Below, one piece after another: positions 25,194 to 33,844 of a stretch of DNA of 64,000 nucleotides. Location: positions 7,502,001 to 7,566,000 of the forward strand of contig NZ_CP073714.1 of the NCBI RefSeq assembly GCF_023101145.1, given 5' to 3'. Made by a program: the position numbers and the translations under genes. The stretch's first letter is position 1, and every line of letters starts with the position of its first letter. This DNA comes from Paenibacillus pabuli. Its GTDB lineage: Bacteria; Bacillota; Bacilli; Paenibacillales; Paenibacillaceae. Under the pieces are notes generated by a model. That model saw nothing but the letters and a program-made list of their open reading frames with translations. It did no database searches and was not told where the DNA came from.

Positions 25194-25916
25194 TTATTTT
25201 ACTATAGACGAAGAAGCTGTTTTTGCTCTCAATTTAGCAAGGTTCTCCCCATGAAATCCCTTCACAATTAACCAGACTGCCAAGCTCATCTCGTAAACGC
25301 CCACAGGAAGCGCCATCAATCCTTTTACCGCCGAATAGGGTCCGATGATCCCAAACATTTGCAGCAAACCAGCTAAAAATACCATAACCGCTGTAATCAT
25401 TCCGAAAATCGCTAACGGTTTAGGCACATAGCCTGTTCGATAAAGCAAATAACTATACAGACTCGTATTTATGCCCAACATGAGATTTGGACCCAACATA
25501 GCCGTCCAGCGATAAATTGACTGCATCAACAGCCCTATGGGTTCAAAATTGGTTTTACTTGCTAAGTTGGTTGGTTCATAATGTGAACTAAGTTGTAACA
25601 AACCCAATATACTTACGAGACCAATCGCAATAAAAACAGCTTCCATAAACCGGAAACAAAGATACCCTAGTGCAAGATGCTCATTCCAATGCCGAACGTA
25701 GGGAAACAGCATGGCTGCTGTACCAACAGCCGTTACCATAAGTAAGAGATCATTTAATACACCGATTAAGACCTTTGTTTCCGATCCATTTGCCACGGCC
25801 ATCTGCCATTGTTCTGACAGAACCGGCCCATACAAAACAACCGCTATGATTGACGTCACTGCAGCAAGGATATAAAAAATCCCCAGTATCCTTGCATTCC
25901 TTCGGTCTCGCGTCAT
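25194..25916 (-). CDS. DUF4386 family membrane protein
   Basis: 240 residues and about six membrane helices. ARILGIFYILAAVTSII, YRWTAMLGPNLMLGINTSLY and GYVPKPLAIFGMI are typical of DUF4386. Function unknown. ATG 25916 after GGAGG. Divergent from an AraC regulator, its probable activator or repressor. Confidence 0.85.
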   Translation of the reverse strand: MTRDRRNARILGIFYILAAVTSIIAVVLYGPVLSEQWQMAVANGSETKVLIGVLNDLLLMVTAVGTAAMLFPYVRHWNEHLALGYLCFRFMEAVFIAIGLVSILGLLQLSSHYEPTNLASKTNFEPIGLLMQSIYRWTAMLGPNLMLGINTSLYSYLLYRTGYVPKPLAIFGMITAVMVFLAGLLQMFGIIGPYSAVKGLMALPVGVYEMSLAVWLIVKGFHGENLAKLRAKTASSSIVK

Positions 25917-25999
25917 CTATTTTTCCTCCTAAGACAATAAATTTATTTGCTGATGAACGTATGGTATACTTGCCACAAAACTTGATATAAGGAGTAATT

Positions 26000-26869
26000 A
26001 TGGACCATAACGAAGTCATTGAACGTGCTTTGATCCATATCGAGGACCATTTACAACAGTCCTTAACCGTAGAATCCGTCGCCAATACCTTCAACATGTC
26101 TAAATACTATTTTCATCGGCTGTTTTCCGCTATGATGAGCTGTTCGTTAAACCAATACATTCTATCCAGAAGATTGAATGCATCTTTAACCTTTATTCAA
26201 AACAAAAACAGCTCTCTAACCGATATTGCCTATCAGCTCAACTTCGGTACACAAGCCTCATTCACTCGTGCTTTCAAACGACAATACGGCGTAGCTCCAA
26301 GTTCTTTAAAAACAGGACTTACAACCATCTCTCCTGTCACCATACCTACAGTGGTGAAGAGACCTATAAAAAACATTAACGGTGATATCGTCACGGATTT
26401 CACACTGACCGAATTCAAGGAGACCCGAATCAGTGGGATCGCTTTTGAAGTGGATTTAGCCAATGATGATTACAAGGAGAAGATTCGCGCACATTCAGAA
26501 ATGCTGTTGAGTCATATTGATGAAACCATAGATGGTCCCTGTTATGTCATTTATTCAAACTGTCAACCCGATTCAACTCGGTTTAAGGTACTGTTTGGGA
26601 TCCCAAGCAGCATTGAAATTGATAAACCTTATTTTTTCACGGTTGATGTGCCACAGATTTTTTGTGCAAGGTTCAACTATTGTGGTGAAATACTTGACAT
26701 TGGGGATGTACTGGAAAACGACTATGCCAGATTTCTAAAGATTTCCAAGCAGGAAACAGCAGAAACCGATATTGAACTCATTCAAGCCTTTGATGACGTC
26801 CACCATCTGGATTCGACCTATCATATCTATGCGCCTATCAAAAAACTCCCTACCGATTCTGCTCTGTAA
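26000..26869 (+). CDS. AraC family regulator with GyrI-like effector domain
   Basis: 289 residues. Residues 5-105 hold the two AraC helix-turn-helix units (VANTFNMSKYYFHRLF; LTDIAYQLNFGTQASFTRAF then KRQYGVAPS). Residues ~130-285 match the GyrI/BltR-like multidrug-binding fold. Such fusions sense small hydrophobic ligands. ATG 26000 after AAGGAG. Confidence 0.9.
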   Translation: MDHNEVIERALIHIEDHLQQSLTVESVANTFNMSKYYFHRLFSAMMSCSLNQYILSRRLNASLTFIQNKNSSLTDIAYQLNFGTQASFTRAFKRQYGVAPSSLKTGLTTISPVTIPTVVKRPIKNINGDIVTDFTLTEFKETRISGIAFEVDLANDDYKEKIRAHSEMLLSHIDETIDGPCYVIYSNCQPDSTRFKVLFGIPSSIEIDKPYFFTVDVPQIFCARFNYCGEILDIGDVLENDYARFLKISKQETAETDIELIQAFDDVHHLDSTYHIYAPIKKLPTDSAL

Positions 26870-27039
26870 GATCGCGGCTCGCTTCTCATTCTGTCTGCTC
26901 CTTTCTTTGCTCGAATTTGATCATTCCTTTTCTGCAAATAAAATAACATAACGGGTTTCGCTCGACTTTCCACATCTTGCTGTAATTAGGAACGAAAAAA
27001 ACATCTCTCACGAGATGCACCCTATTTTGGCTCTTGGAT

Positions 27040-27170
27040 CTGCCAGCGAGCCAATCCTTGTTTATATCCGTAGCCGTAACTCCCGGCCTTACCGCATTAA
27101 CCGTAATCCCCTTCGATGCGAAATGTGGATCCAAGGGCAAGGTAAGTGTCTCAATAGCCCCTATTCCCAC
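27040..27170 (-). pseudogene. SDR C-terminal remnant
   Basis: The minus strand encodes IETLTLPLDPHFASKGITVN then AVRPGVTATDINKDWLAG, the segment of an SDR after the active-site lysine (usual ...FASKGITVNAVRPG). Unrelated sequence on both sides. No start, no catalytic tyrosine. Confidence 0.75.
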
Positions 27171-27336
27171 GGTTACCGTAATCTTAGAGTGAACAGAAAA
27201 AAAGCCAATCAGAATTCTGACTGGCCAGATAATAGGAAGGAGGCGTCGGGTCGCCTGCAGCCGCACATGTGCTCGGGGTCCACCTCGGCTAATGACCGCG
27301 AAATATCAGAAGTGGCTTCTGATTTCTATAAATTGA

Positions 27337-27366
27337 TTTTCGCCCTACTTATGATACGTTCACCGG
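27337..27366 (-). repeat. rlmH-type att site copy E
   Basis: The minus strand reads CCCGGTGAACGTATCATAAG then TAGGGCGAAAATC, one C shorter than the consensus. Its gene-proximal flank (27367-27395) matches that of copy H: CTGTCTG.AA.GGCAAGTTTT. Confidence 0.88.
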
Positions 27367-27407
27367 GCTGTCTGTAACGGCAAGTTTTGGGGCTGAATTT
27401 GGCCTCT

Positions 27408-27716
27408 TTATACGTCTAACCCCTTGCCGCCAACGGGACGGAGTCGAACCGGTTCTACGCCTTCGATTAAAGGACGTGCGCGTTGAATGACGGCCAGCAC
27501 TTCTTCGTTCTTGAGAGAGTCGGCATGAGCCTCTGCATCGCTCCACAGCTCAGTGACCCAGATCGTATCGGGGTCATCTACGGATTCATTGATAATATAG
27601 AGCTCACAGCCCAACATATCCTTCAAGCTACGCGAAGCTTCCAGCAATAATAAAACGAGTTCATCCCGTTTCCCGGGGCTGGCCGTCAATTTCCCGTACA
27701 TCGCAAATTTGTTCAT
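27408..27716 (-). CDS. Antibiotic biosynthesis monooxygenase (ABM)-fold protein
   Basis: 102 residues from ATG 27716 (a GTG at 27722 is also possible). FAMYGKLTASPGKRDELVLL, then TIWVTELWSDAEAHADSL is the ABM ferredoxin-like dimer pattern used by quinol monooxygenases and heme-degrading relatives. It follows the WYL regulator gene by a few bases and is probably translated from the same mRNA. Confidence 0.82.
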   Translation of the reverse strand: MNKFAMYGKLTASPGKRDELVLLLLEASRSLKDMLGCELYIINESVDDPDTIWVTELWSDAEAHADSLKNEEVLAVIQRARPLIEGVEPVRLRPVGGKGLDV

Positions 27717-27725
27717 ATCCACTCT

Positions 27726-28733
27726 TCATCCCTTCTTATCCTCTGATTTTATTTGCATCGCTTCGTAGTGTTTAAACATTTCGAGGCTGACCTCAGCCAT
27801 TCGATCGATTAATATTTGCGGCTCAAGTATCTCGAGAGACTTCCCGTACGGAAGAAGAAAGTACGGAACATATGTTTTCAGCGACAGTTCTCCTAGCTTA
27901 AAGAGAGCTTCGCCGGGCTGCCTGCGTTCGATCAGCGCATGACCAAACAGCCAATGCTTGCATAGCTCGTTAAGCGCGTGTTCGTGTCCCTGAAGCCTTA
28001 CGATGACTAGCGTCTCGGCTTCGAGCGAATCCGGAAGTAAAGAATGCAAGAGGAAATCCCTCGCGGAAAAGGCAGCCGGACGTTCGAAGCGGGTATCCGC
28101 CGCCTCCAAACGGACGATGCGATCCACTCGGAAGCTTCGGATCTCTTGCCGCAACCGGCAAAACCCTGCAACGTACCATATCCCTTTCCAATGCACGATG
28201 CCGTAGGGGTCGAGGACTCGATGGCTTGGAGTAAGCTCCGGTCCTTTGGCATAGTCCATGTTCAGCGACTCTCCTCGGGCTACGGCCTCCTCTAACCGTT
28301 TGAGCAATTCAAGTTCTCTCGCGTCCGTGGGTGTCTGGATGACGGCAAGCCCGCTGCTATGTCTATTAATCCACTCAAGTTGCTCTTCATTTGTGTATCG
28401 CTTCAGCTTATCGACCGCTCGAGAAAGCGCATCCGTGAACGGATAACCCGCTTCCCGTGCGAAGACGGATGCATGTACGAGCGCCTTCTGCTCTTCGGAA
28501 TCGAAGAGCAGCGGAGAATCAACAAATTCACCAAGAAGTCGGTAACCGCCGTTCGGACCGGAATCGGCAATAATCGGGGCTCCGCTCGCGCACAGTGAAT
28601 CAATGCATCGGTATACGGTGCGAACATGAATCTCCAAATCGTCCGCAAGCTGTTGCGCCGTCACCCGCTTTCCCGAACGAAGCAACCATAGTATGGACAG
28701 CATATTATCCGCTTTTGACAAACCGTTCTTCAC
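27726..28733 (-). CDS. HTH-WYL (YafY family) transcriptional regulator
   Basis: 335 residues. Winged helix MLSILWLLRSGKRVTAQQLA then DDLEIHVRTVYRCIDSLCAS at the N-terminus, then a WYL domain (about 140-220; PYGIVHWKGIWYVAGFCRLR then QEIRSFRVDRI) and the WCX domain. WYL regulators bind nucleotide or oligonucleotide ligands. The start is a GTG at 28733 overlapping AGGGA; ATG 28703 (MLSIL) is an alternative. Confidence 0.9.
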   Translation of the reverse strand: MKNGLSKADNMLSILWLLRSGKRVTAQQLADDLEIHVRTVYRCIDSLCASGAPIIADSGPNGGYRLLGEFVDSPLLFDSEEQKALVHASVFAREAGYPFTDALSRAVDKLKRYTNEEQLEWINRHSSGLAVIQTPTDARELELLKRLEEAVARGESLNMDYAKGPELTPSHRVLDPYGIVHWKGIWYVAGFCRLRQEIRSFRVDRIVRLEAADTRFERPAAFSARDFLLHSLLPDSLEAETLVIVRLQGHEHALNELCKHWLFGHALIERRQPGEALFKLGELSLKTYVPYFLLPYGKSLEILEPQILIDRMAEVSLEMFKHYEAMQIKSEDKKG

Positions 28734-28798
28734 TCCCTAGACCGTTATCTTGAAAAGCATATAGCCTATCGCTTCTATTTATTTCATTGTAAAGGAAC

Positions 28799-29296
28799 TT
28801 AGATTAAAGGCGCTATCCCTTTCTCGACCCAAGCATCGTAAGTCGGACCGTAAACATTAGGCATTCGAAGTCCGGCCTGGCGCATGAGAACGGTCATCTG
28901 TCCGCGATGATGCGCTTGGTGCATGATCGTATAACGAAGGGAACTTCCGTTCAGCCAAGCTTCCTCGTGAATCATGACCGACTCGCGCAAAGATTCGTCA
29001 TTCCACTGCGTTCGAACCGCGTTCAGCAAATTCTTGCTGATCTGCCGATACTCCGAAGCTATAAATGCAGCAGAATCCGGAGCTTCTTCGCCTCTGGAGG
29101 GAGCTTCGAACGTGAGCCCCAAAGTTGTCATGAAGTGCAGCGATCGAACCAGATGCCAAGCGATTTGTCCAAGCATTCGTCGGCCTTCGATAACCTCCTG
29201 TCCAAGAGAATCATCCGTAAGTGCATCCAGTACGGTAGCAGTTAATTCCGCCTCACTAGTCCATTCCGCAGCAAAGTCTTCAATTTTTGTAAACAT
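28799..29296 (-). CDS. DinB family protein (putative metal-dependent hydrolase/transferase)
   Basis: 165 residues from ATG 29296 (GGAGG upstream). Four-helix DinB/YfiT-like fold with the metal-binding histidines in IAWHLVRSLHF and MHQAHHRGQMTVLMRQAG. Members are S-transferases or stress proteins of mostly unknown substrate. It is transcribed in the same direction as the WYL/ABM pair. Confidence 0.87.
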   Translation of the reverse strand: MFTKIEDFAAEWTSEAELTATVLDALTDDSLGQEVIEGRRMLGQIAWHLVRSLHFMTTLGLTFEAPSRGEEAPDSAAFIASEYRQISKNLLNAVRTQWNDESLRESVMIHEEAWLNGSSLRYTIMHQAHHRGQMTVLMRQAGLRMPNVYGPTYDAWVEKGIAPLI

Positions 29297-29345
29297 TTTT
29301 TGTTCCTCCAGTCCATTATTGACTAACACTCGACAAGCATACAAA

Positions 29346-29376
29346 AAAAACACTGACAGTTACGGTCAGTGTTTTT
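29346..29376 (-). terminator. Terminator downstream of att copy F
   Basis: AACACTGAC / GTCAGTGTT stem; on the minus strand followed by eight T. It lies beyond att copy F from the stop of the 29512-30153 gene. Confidence 0.8.
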
Positions 29377-29462
29377 GACTCAACCTGAAAAAATTTTTGA
29401 AGTAACTGATATACAACAGTTTGCCGTGTCCTCCATATCCGTCTCTACTATTCTCGCTAATA

Positions 29463-29514
29463 ACTTACCGTTATTTATGATGCGGTTCATCGTAACATCT
29501 ATAGAGCGAAATCA
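29463..29514 (-). repeat. rlmH-type att site copy F, with gene-side inverted repeat
   Basis: The minus strand reads TTTCGCTCTATAGATGTTAC then GATGAACCGCATCATAAATA. The TTTCGC at its gene-proximal end begins within the stop codon region of the 29512 gene (TGATTTCGC). Confidence 0.78.
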
Positions 29515-30153
29515 AGAGAATTGCCAAAAGCCTGCTACAGGGTGTTGGATCTCGGTCGCTCCTATTACGGCGAAGATATAGAGCGATCCAAAACCAAAAG
29601 GATAGTTGTAATCATGTTGAACCAACGTTTCGGGGTAACCATCTTCATCTACCTGAAATAAGAAGGAAAATGACTCCTCCCTAAGTTTCGTAAAATAATA
29701 GTCTTCATTTTGAATAAGTCTCGGGTTTCCACCTACTTTGATCAAAAATGACTGGTCTATCGATTTCTTGTCATTGCTTAGTGCCCCATCTGAAATGATG
29801 TGTTTTATAAGCCCTGGATTAGTAAACATCTCTTTAGTGCTTTCAGTTGAAATGGGATGCTCAATCACCTTAATCGAGCAATTAGGATACATATTGTTCA
29901 CCAAATACTCCTCATAGTCTTCAGGGATGAAGATCGAAATCATGCTCTCCGGTTTAAAGGGATGGACAAGGGTCAAGTAAAAAACATATTTCTGGTTACC
30001 TTCATGGATGAGGTCATCTTGATCATCAAAAAAGTCAGGTGCATTTCCACCGATCCAGCCTGCCCCATGATCTTTCGATAGGTCAGATTCGGCATAATAA
30101 AGTATACTGTCTGTCCGCTCAACTAAAACTTTTGTTTTATTGTCCAAAGGCAT
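29512..30153 (-). CDS. Unknown 213-residue protein, possibly DUF1963-like
   Basis: Start ATG 30153 after GGAGGAG; a longer frame upstream lacks a signal. LVERTDSILYYAESDLSKDH, GGNPRLIQNEDYYF and FLFQVDEDGYPETLVQHDYN then YPFGFGSLYIFAV are reminiscent of YwqG/DUF1963 proteins, which are frequent among contact-toxin immunity loci, but the match is not certain. It pairs with the unknown gene at 30305 on the same strand. Confidence 0.65.
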   Translation of the reverse strand: MPLDNKTKVLVERTDSILYYAESDLSKDHGAGWIGGNAPDFFDDQDDLIHEGNQKYVFYLTLVHPFKPESMISIFIPEDYEEYLVNNMYPNCSIKVIEHPISTESTKEMFTNPGLIKHIISDGALSNDKKSIDQSFLIKVGGNPRLIQNEDYYFTKLREESFSFLFQVDEDGYPETLVQHDYNYPFGFGSLYIFAVIGATEIQHPVAGFWQFS

Positions 30154-30304
30154 TCTACAACTCTCCTCCAAGAAACTTAATGAGGTACCTTTAGGCCGCG
30201 CAAGGAAATCTTCCACGTTTCCACATCATATTTAAGCCACTATTATCCTATTTAAAAAATCTATTGATTCATATTCCTCAGTAACTATCTCTGTAGATCC
30301 TATA

Positions 30305-30676
30305 TTACTTATTCTCTTCTTCTTGTAAGATGGCTGCCCCGCCTATTAAACAGGAAATCTCAATATCATCAATGTCCACCATCTTATCTTTCTCTGCATC
30401 ATAGTACTCTCCAAATAAAAATAACGACTCATTTTTCCTATCCAATAAATAAGGGATAATTTTTTTACAAAATTCTGTAACACTTTTAAACATGCTCTCT
30501 GGTGTTATCCCCGATTCATCGATAACCAGCAATTCTTTGTGTTCATTACGAGCAGGGTTGCGATTTAAATGATACAGTTGAAAAAAAGTACCCTTGCGAT
30601 ACACTTCATAAATTGGAACTTCTATGTTGTCGATGAAATCTCCATCCGTAATACTCAAGCTAAACTTTACCGTCAT
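30305..30676 (-). CDS. Unknown 123-residue protein
   Basis: No family recognised. Sequence begins MTVKFSLSITDGDFIDNIEV and is acidic with alternating strands, ending in a short EEEN tail. ATG 30676 after AAAGGAG. The small acidic beta-type protein next to a DUF1963-like gene would fit an immunity-type function, which is inference only. Confidence 0.65.
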   Translation of the reverse strand: MTVKFSLSITDGDFIDNIEVPIYEVYRKGTFFQLYHLNRNPARNEHKELLVIDESGITPESMFKSVTEFCKKIIPYLLDRKNESLFLFGEYYDAEKDKMVDIDDIEISCLIGGAAILQEEENK

Positions 30677-30732
30677 CTATATTCTCCTTTCAACATGAAT
30701 GCTATGTTTAGATACAAATTTTCAAGTATTTA

Positions 30733-30840
30733 TTATAATCCTTTTTGGCACCTAGAGTCTGCGGCTTTTCGGACGTAGCCCCAGGAAGCGATGCCAAGCG
30801 CAGAATAGACAAGCGGAAGGATGATATGGAATCCGTAATC
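30733..30840 (-). pseudogene. C-terminal remnant of a membrane protein
   Basis: The minus strand reads GDYGFHIILPLVYSALGIAS then WGYVRKAADSRC and stops at 30733. One hydrophobic segment, no start. It begins immediately after att copy G, as if the insertion event had cut its gene. Confidence 0.5.
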
Positions 30841-30843
30841 GCC

Positions 30844-30892
30844 GTTTCGCCTTACTTATGATACGTTTCACCGTAACACCTTTATAGCGAAA
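30844..30892 (-). repeat. rlmH-type att site copy G with terminal inverted repeats
   Basis: The minus strand runs from GATTTCGC through GGTGTTACGGTGAAACGTAT and CATAAGTAAG to GCGAAAC. The TTTCGC and GCGAAA ends are inverted repeats about 40 bp apart. Confidence 0.88.
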
Positions 30893-30953
30893 TCGAAAGG
30901 GACTCGATCGGATGCCTTTTGCAGAAACTAGTCTCTATGGTAATATGGCTTTC

Positions 30954-31838
30954 TCACTCTTCCAGGACAATTTGCTTCAACTGAATGACCGGACTTCTCA
31001 GCTCCTGTTCTTGTTCCAAGTAGGCGCAAAGCGCCTGAATGAGCGATCTCTTGGGCTGAGTCTGAGAGATCTCCGTCCCCAGCAATTGAACAATCTCTTG
31101 CAGTTCCCTCCGCCGAGCGAGCCCGCCGGGCCAAGCCTCAAGCAGCGCGGTCACTCTGCCGAACAATTCTTCGATAATTCTTTCTTTTTCGTTATTCCAG
31201 TCCTTTGAATCTGAATGGATAAATTTTGTGAATGCGGTTTGTCCAAGTAGCCCCTTCGAACCTGACCTAGACATATGTTCGACTAGCGCATCCATTATAT
31301 CGACGATGAACCAAGCTGTATCCTCTATCGACAGTAGCTTCACCTCGAAGATGATGCGCTGCAGATAGTCCTTCAGAATCGCGCGGTATATAAAAATTAG
31401 ATCCCAGAGAAACGATTCAATTCTCTCACCATAAACTTCAAGTAGCCAGTATCTATGCCACTCCATCATACGGGCGCGAACATGATTCCTTAGTGAACGG
31501 AAAGTTGCGTACTGCGTAATAGGAAGGTCTATGAAGTCAACCATAATGTGACTGTATTCAATAAAATATTGAAAGCGAAATACGATTTGATTGACGAGCC
31601 GCTCCTTGGGAGTGCCCGTCTTGGTTTGTTTCAGGTACTCAGCCCGATCAAAATAAACCGTCTGGCACTCGTCGAAAACCGCGCACAATAAATCCTCTTT
31701 GGACGGAAAATACTTGTACACCGAGCCCTTTGCAATGGAACAGTCCTGAGCAATTTCCTGAATTGAGGTCGCCAGAAATCCTTTTTCTTTAAACATCTTA
31801 GAAGCCGAACGAATAATATCCTGTTTGGTTACACTCAT
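30954..31838 (-). CDS. TetR/AcrR family transcriptional regulator, long form
   Basis: About 294 residues: HTH part MSVTKQDIIRSASKMFKEKG, FLATSIQEIAQDCSIAKGSV then YKYFPSKEDLL, and an unusually long ~240-residue C-terminal part. YfiR-like TetR proteins of Bacillales are the usual long form. Divergent from the isochorismatase-like gene, its likely target. Confidence 0.85.
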   Translation of the reverse strand: MSVTKQDIIRSASKMFKEKGFLATSIQEIAQDCSIAKGSVYKYFPSKEDLLCAVFDECQTVYFDRAEYLKQTKTGTPKERLVNQIVFRFQYFIEYSHIMVDFIDLPITQYATFRSLRNHVRARMMEWHRYWLLEVYGERIESFLWDLIFIYRAILKDYLQRIIFEVKLLSIEDTAWFIVDIMDALVEHMSRSGSKGLLGQTAFTKFIHSDSKDWNNEKERIIEELFGRVTALLEAWPGGLARRRELQEIVQLLGTEISQTQPKRSLIQALCAYLEQEQELRSPVIQLKQIVLEE

Positions 31839-31978
31839 CCTCACGTATCCCCCACTTGACAGATTTAAACTCATAGTACAAAATTATGAACATAGAGTCA
31901 ATTGACCCCTTTTTCAAAATATTAAACTGTAGGTCACGCCGGGGCAAACTCGATTTCTTAGTTGGAGTGTGATTAATC

Positions 31979-32557
31979 TTGGAAGAACTTTTGTTTCAAT
32001 TTCCTAAGACGGCATTAATCGTAATCGACTTGCAAAAGTGGCTTGGCACCCAGTATGCCCCTCACTCGGCAGAGCAAGTCGTCACCCGCGCCGCCGCTAT
32101 GGTTCAAGCATTCCGTGAGGCAGGCGCATTCGTAGGACTTGTTCGCGTATCCACGAAAGACTTCAAAGATATGCCTCGTCCGTTGTTGGATCAGGCCCCC
32201 CCAAGCTTAAATTTGGTGCCTGGATGGGATGAAATTGTACCCGAGATCGGAGTCACTGACACCGATCATTTAATTACCAAGCGCCAATGGGGAGCATTTT
32301 ACGGAACGGACTTGGATCTGCAGTTGCGCCGGAGGGGCATCACGACGATCGTGCTTTGCGGCATTGCTTCTGGTATAGGCGTAGATACCACTGCGCGTGA
32401 AGCCTTCGCCCATGGGTATCAGTTAATTTTTGCGACAGATGCCATGACAGGCTTTAGCGAGGAGGAACATGAACACGTAATTAAGGTCATCTTCCCGCGT
32501 ATTGGCAGAATCCGCTCGACCGAGGACATTCTTGCTTGCGCCGCGCTTCAACCCTAA
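31979..32557 (+). CDS. Isochorismatase-fold protein lacking the usual catalytic cysteine
   Basis: 192 residues. ALIVIDLQKW supplies the catalytic aspartate and TKRQWGAFYGTDL the lysine. In the third motif, normally G(V/I)AT-N-x-C-V-x-x-TAR, this protein has GIASGIGVDTTAR, with Gly where cysteine hydrolases have Cys. Isochorismatases such as EntB and PhzD also lack the Cys, so it may be a true isochorismatase-type enzyme and not a nicotinamidase. TTG start with GGAG upstream. Divergent from a TetR gene. Confidence 0.82.
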   Translation: MEELLFQFPKTALIVIDLQKWLGTQYAPHSAEQVVTRAAAMVQAFREAGAFVGLVRVSTKDFKDMPRPLLDQAPPSLNLVPGWDEIVPEIGVTDTDHLITKRQWGAFYGTDLDLQLRRRGITTIVLCGIASGIGVDTTAREAFAHGYQLIFATDAMTGFSEEEHEHVIKVIFPRIGRIRSTEDILACAALQP

Positions 32558-32598
32558 CCGGCATCTATATAATCGGAGCGGTAATATCTACTAAAAAA

Positions 32599-32636
32599 GG
32601 CTGTGACAGGCAACTTGCTCCCAACCTGTCACAGCC
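32599..32636. terminator. Terminator between the isochorismatase-like gene and att copy H
   Basis: GGCTGTGACAGG / CCTGTCACAGCC perfect 12-bp stem; on the minus strand followed by TTTTTT. Confidence 0.85.
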
Positions 32637-32690
32637 CTCTCTTCCATGTCCGACGTAGCTTTTCTACTCTTCATCACCTTTTACCAAAAA

Positions 32691-32720
32691 CTTGCGCCAT
32701 TTGTGATACGGTTCACCGCA
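32691..32720 (-). repeat. rlmH-type att site copy H, second flank class
   Basis: The minus strand reads GCGGTGAACCGTATCACAAA then TGGCGCAAGTTTTTGG; upstream on the same strand it is preceded by AACTTGCCATTTCAGACAG. AACTTGCC and GGCGCAAGTT form imperfect inverted repeats at its ends, different from the TTTCGC/GCGAAA class. Confidence 0.88.
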
Positions 32721-32742
32721 CTGTCTGAAATGGCAAGTTTTC

Positions 32743-32767
32743 AGGGCATCCTTTTGCTGGATGGCCC
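32743..32767 (+). terminator. Hairpin next to att copy H
   Basis: AGGGC(C)ATCC-type stem (AGGGCATCC / GGATGGCCCT) with TTTC behind it. Confidence 0.6.
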
Positions 32768-32824
32768 TTTCTTCATGGCCAGTTCGTGGGGGCTCTTCTT
32801 TCTGCAAGCAAAAGGTCGCCTTCC

Positions 32825-33492
32825 TTATTCCATTTCATTTGGAGATGTTAACGGATTTTTGAGGGCAGGGAGTAGAACGCCGTCGATTAGTGAAGCGTAG
32901 AAGTGCTTGTCGAAAGTTTTGCGCTGTACGAGTCCGCGATAAGAAGCCATTGAAGTAATAACCTGGCAAGCCATTTCAATGTCCGCGCGGGTGGAGATTT
33001 CACCGCGGCCGACGGACCGGTGCATGAGCTCACGATTCATTACAGCCCACGGTTCGAAAATTTCTCCGTTAATTGATTCCGAATTCTGCGAAAAAAAGGA
33101 GCCCAGGCCTGCGAGTACTCGAAGTTTGCGTTCACCTTCTTCGAGCGATTGCGGCTTCAATAGCGCAAGCAGATCATTGCGCAAGGTTCCCGTATCAGGC
33201 AAGAGGTCAAGCTCAAGATGATTTCGATTCATCCAGGTTAAGGCATCTCGGACTAGCTCTGCCTTGGAGGACCAGCGGCGATACATCGTCGCTTTTCCGG
33301 CCTTCGCTCTAGCTGCAACCATGTCCATTGTCATTCCATCGAAACCGGCTTCGGCGAGGATGTCGATTGTCGCTTCCAGGATTTTAGCATCCCGCGTGTG
33401 ATCTCGTTTTCGGCCTAATGCTTTCTCTAGCTTTTCCGCTACTTCGTCCGTAGTTTGGACCCGACTGACTCTTCACTTTTCATTTTATTCAT
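32825..33492 (-). pseudogene. TetR family regulator, N-terminally frameshifted
   Basis: The C-terminal frame is intact from at least EVAEKLEKALGRKRDHTRDA through the HTH (MTMDMVAARAKAGKATMYRR) to the stop, but has no start codon before the HTH: the ATG that fits the ribosome binding site (33492, MNKMKSEESV) is in another frame and would need a one-base shift near 33450. A start at 33334 would lack the first HTH helix. Divergent from an SDR remnant, so the whole regulator/SDR pair is broken. Confidence 0.7.
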
Positions 33493-33570
33493 TAAATTCA
33501 ACCCTCTTTTTCGATACTATTTAGTTCCGGACATTGCGGTGCTTTAATTTAAGTATCCCACACAGAACAG

Positions 33571-33762
33571 GGAAACCGCGGCAACCCTCAAGCGACTGCA
33601 GAAGCCGTTCTCAAGATCGTGGACGCAGCGGAACCCCCACTACGATTTGCGCTCGGCTCGGAAGTCTTACCTATGGCGCGCGGCATCTATGCTGACCGTC
33701 TAGCCACCTGGGAAGCCTGGGAGAATGTCTCGAATGCAGCGCAAGGCAACTCTATGCAATAA
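33571..33762 (+). pseudogene. SDR C-terminal remnant
   Basis: 63 in-frame codons reading PQATAEAVLKIVDAAEPPLR, FALGSEVLPMARGIYADRLA, then TWEAWENVSNAA, the tail of a TetR-linked SDR. The catalytic and cofactor parts are absent; the sequence between it and the tetR pseudogene is too short to hold them. Confidence 0.8.
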
Positions 33763-33844
33763 GCATTGCAATTGGCTGGAGCGGACGTCAACATCACTTA
33801 GCAGAATATATATCAGATAACCAACCGGCTTCCTATATTAACAA

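Noticed and set aside
26886..27377. 120-codon frames on both strands around 27 kb
   Set aside because: Only the stretch 27040-27170 on the minus strand is protein-like (SDR remnant); the rest has no family resemblance and no start signals.
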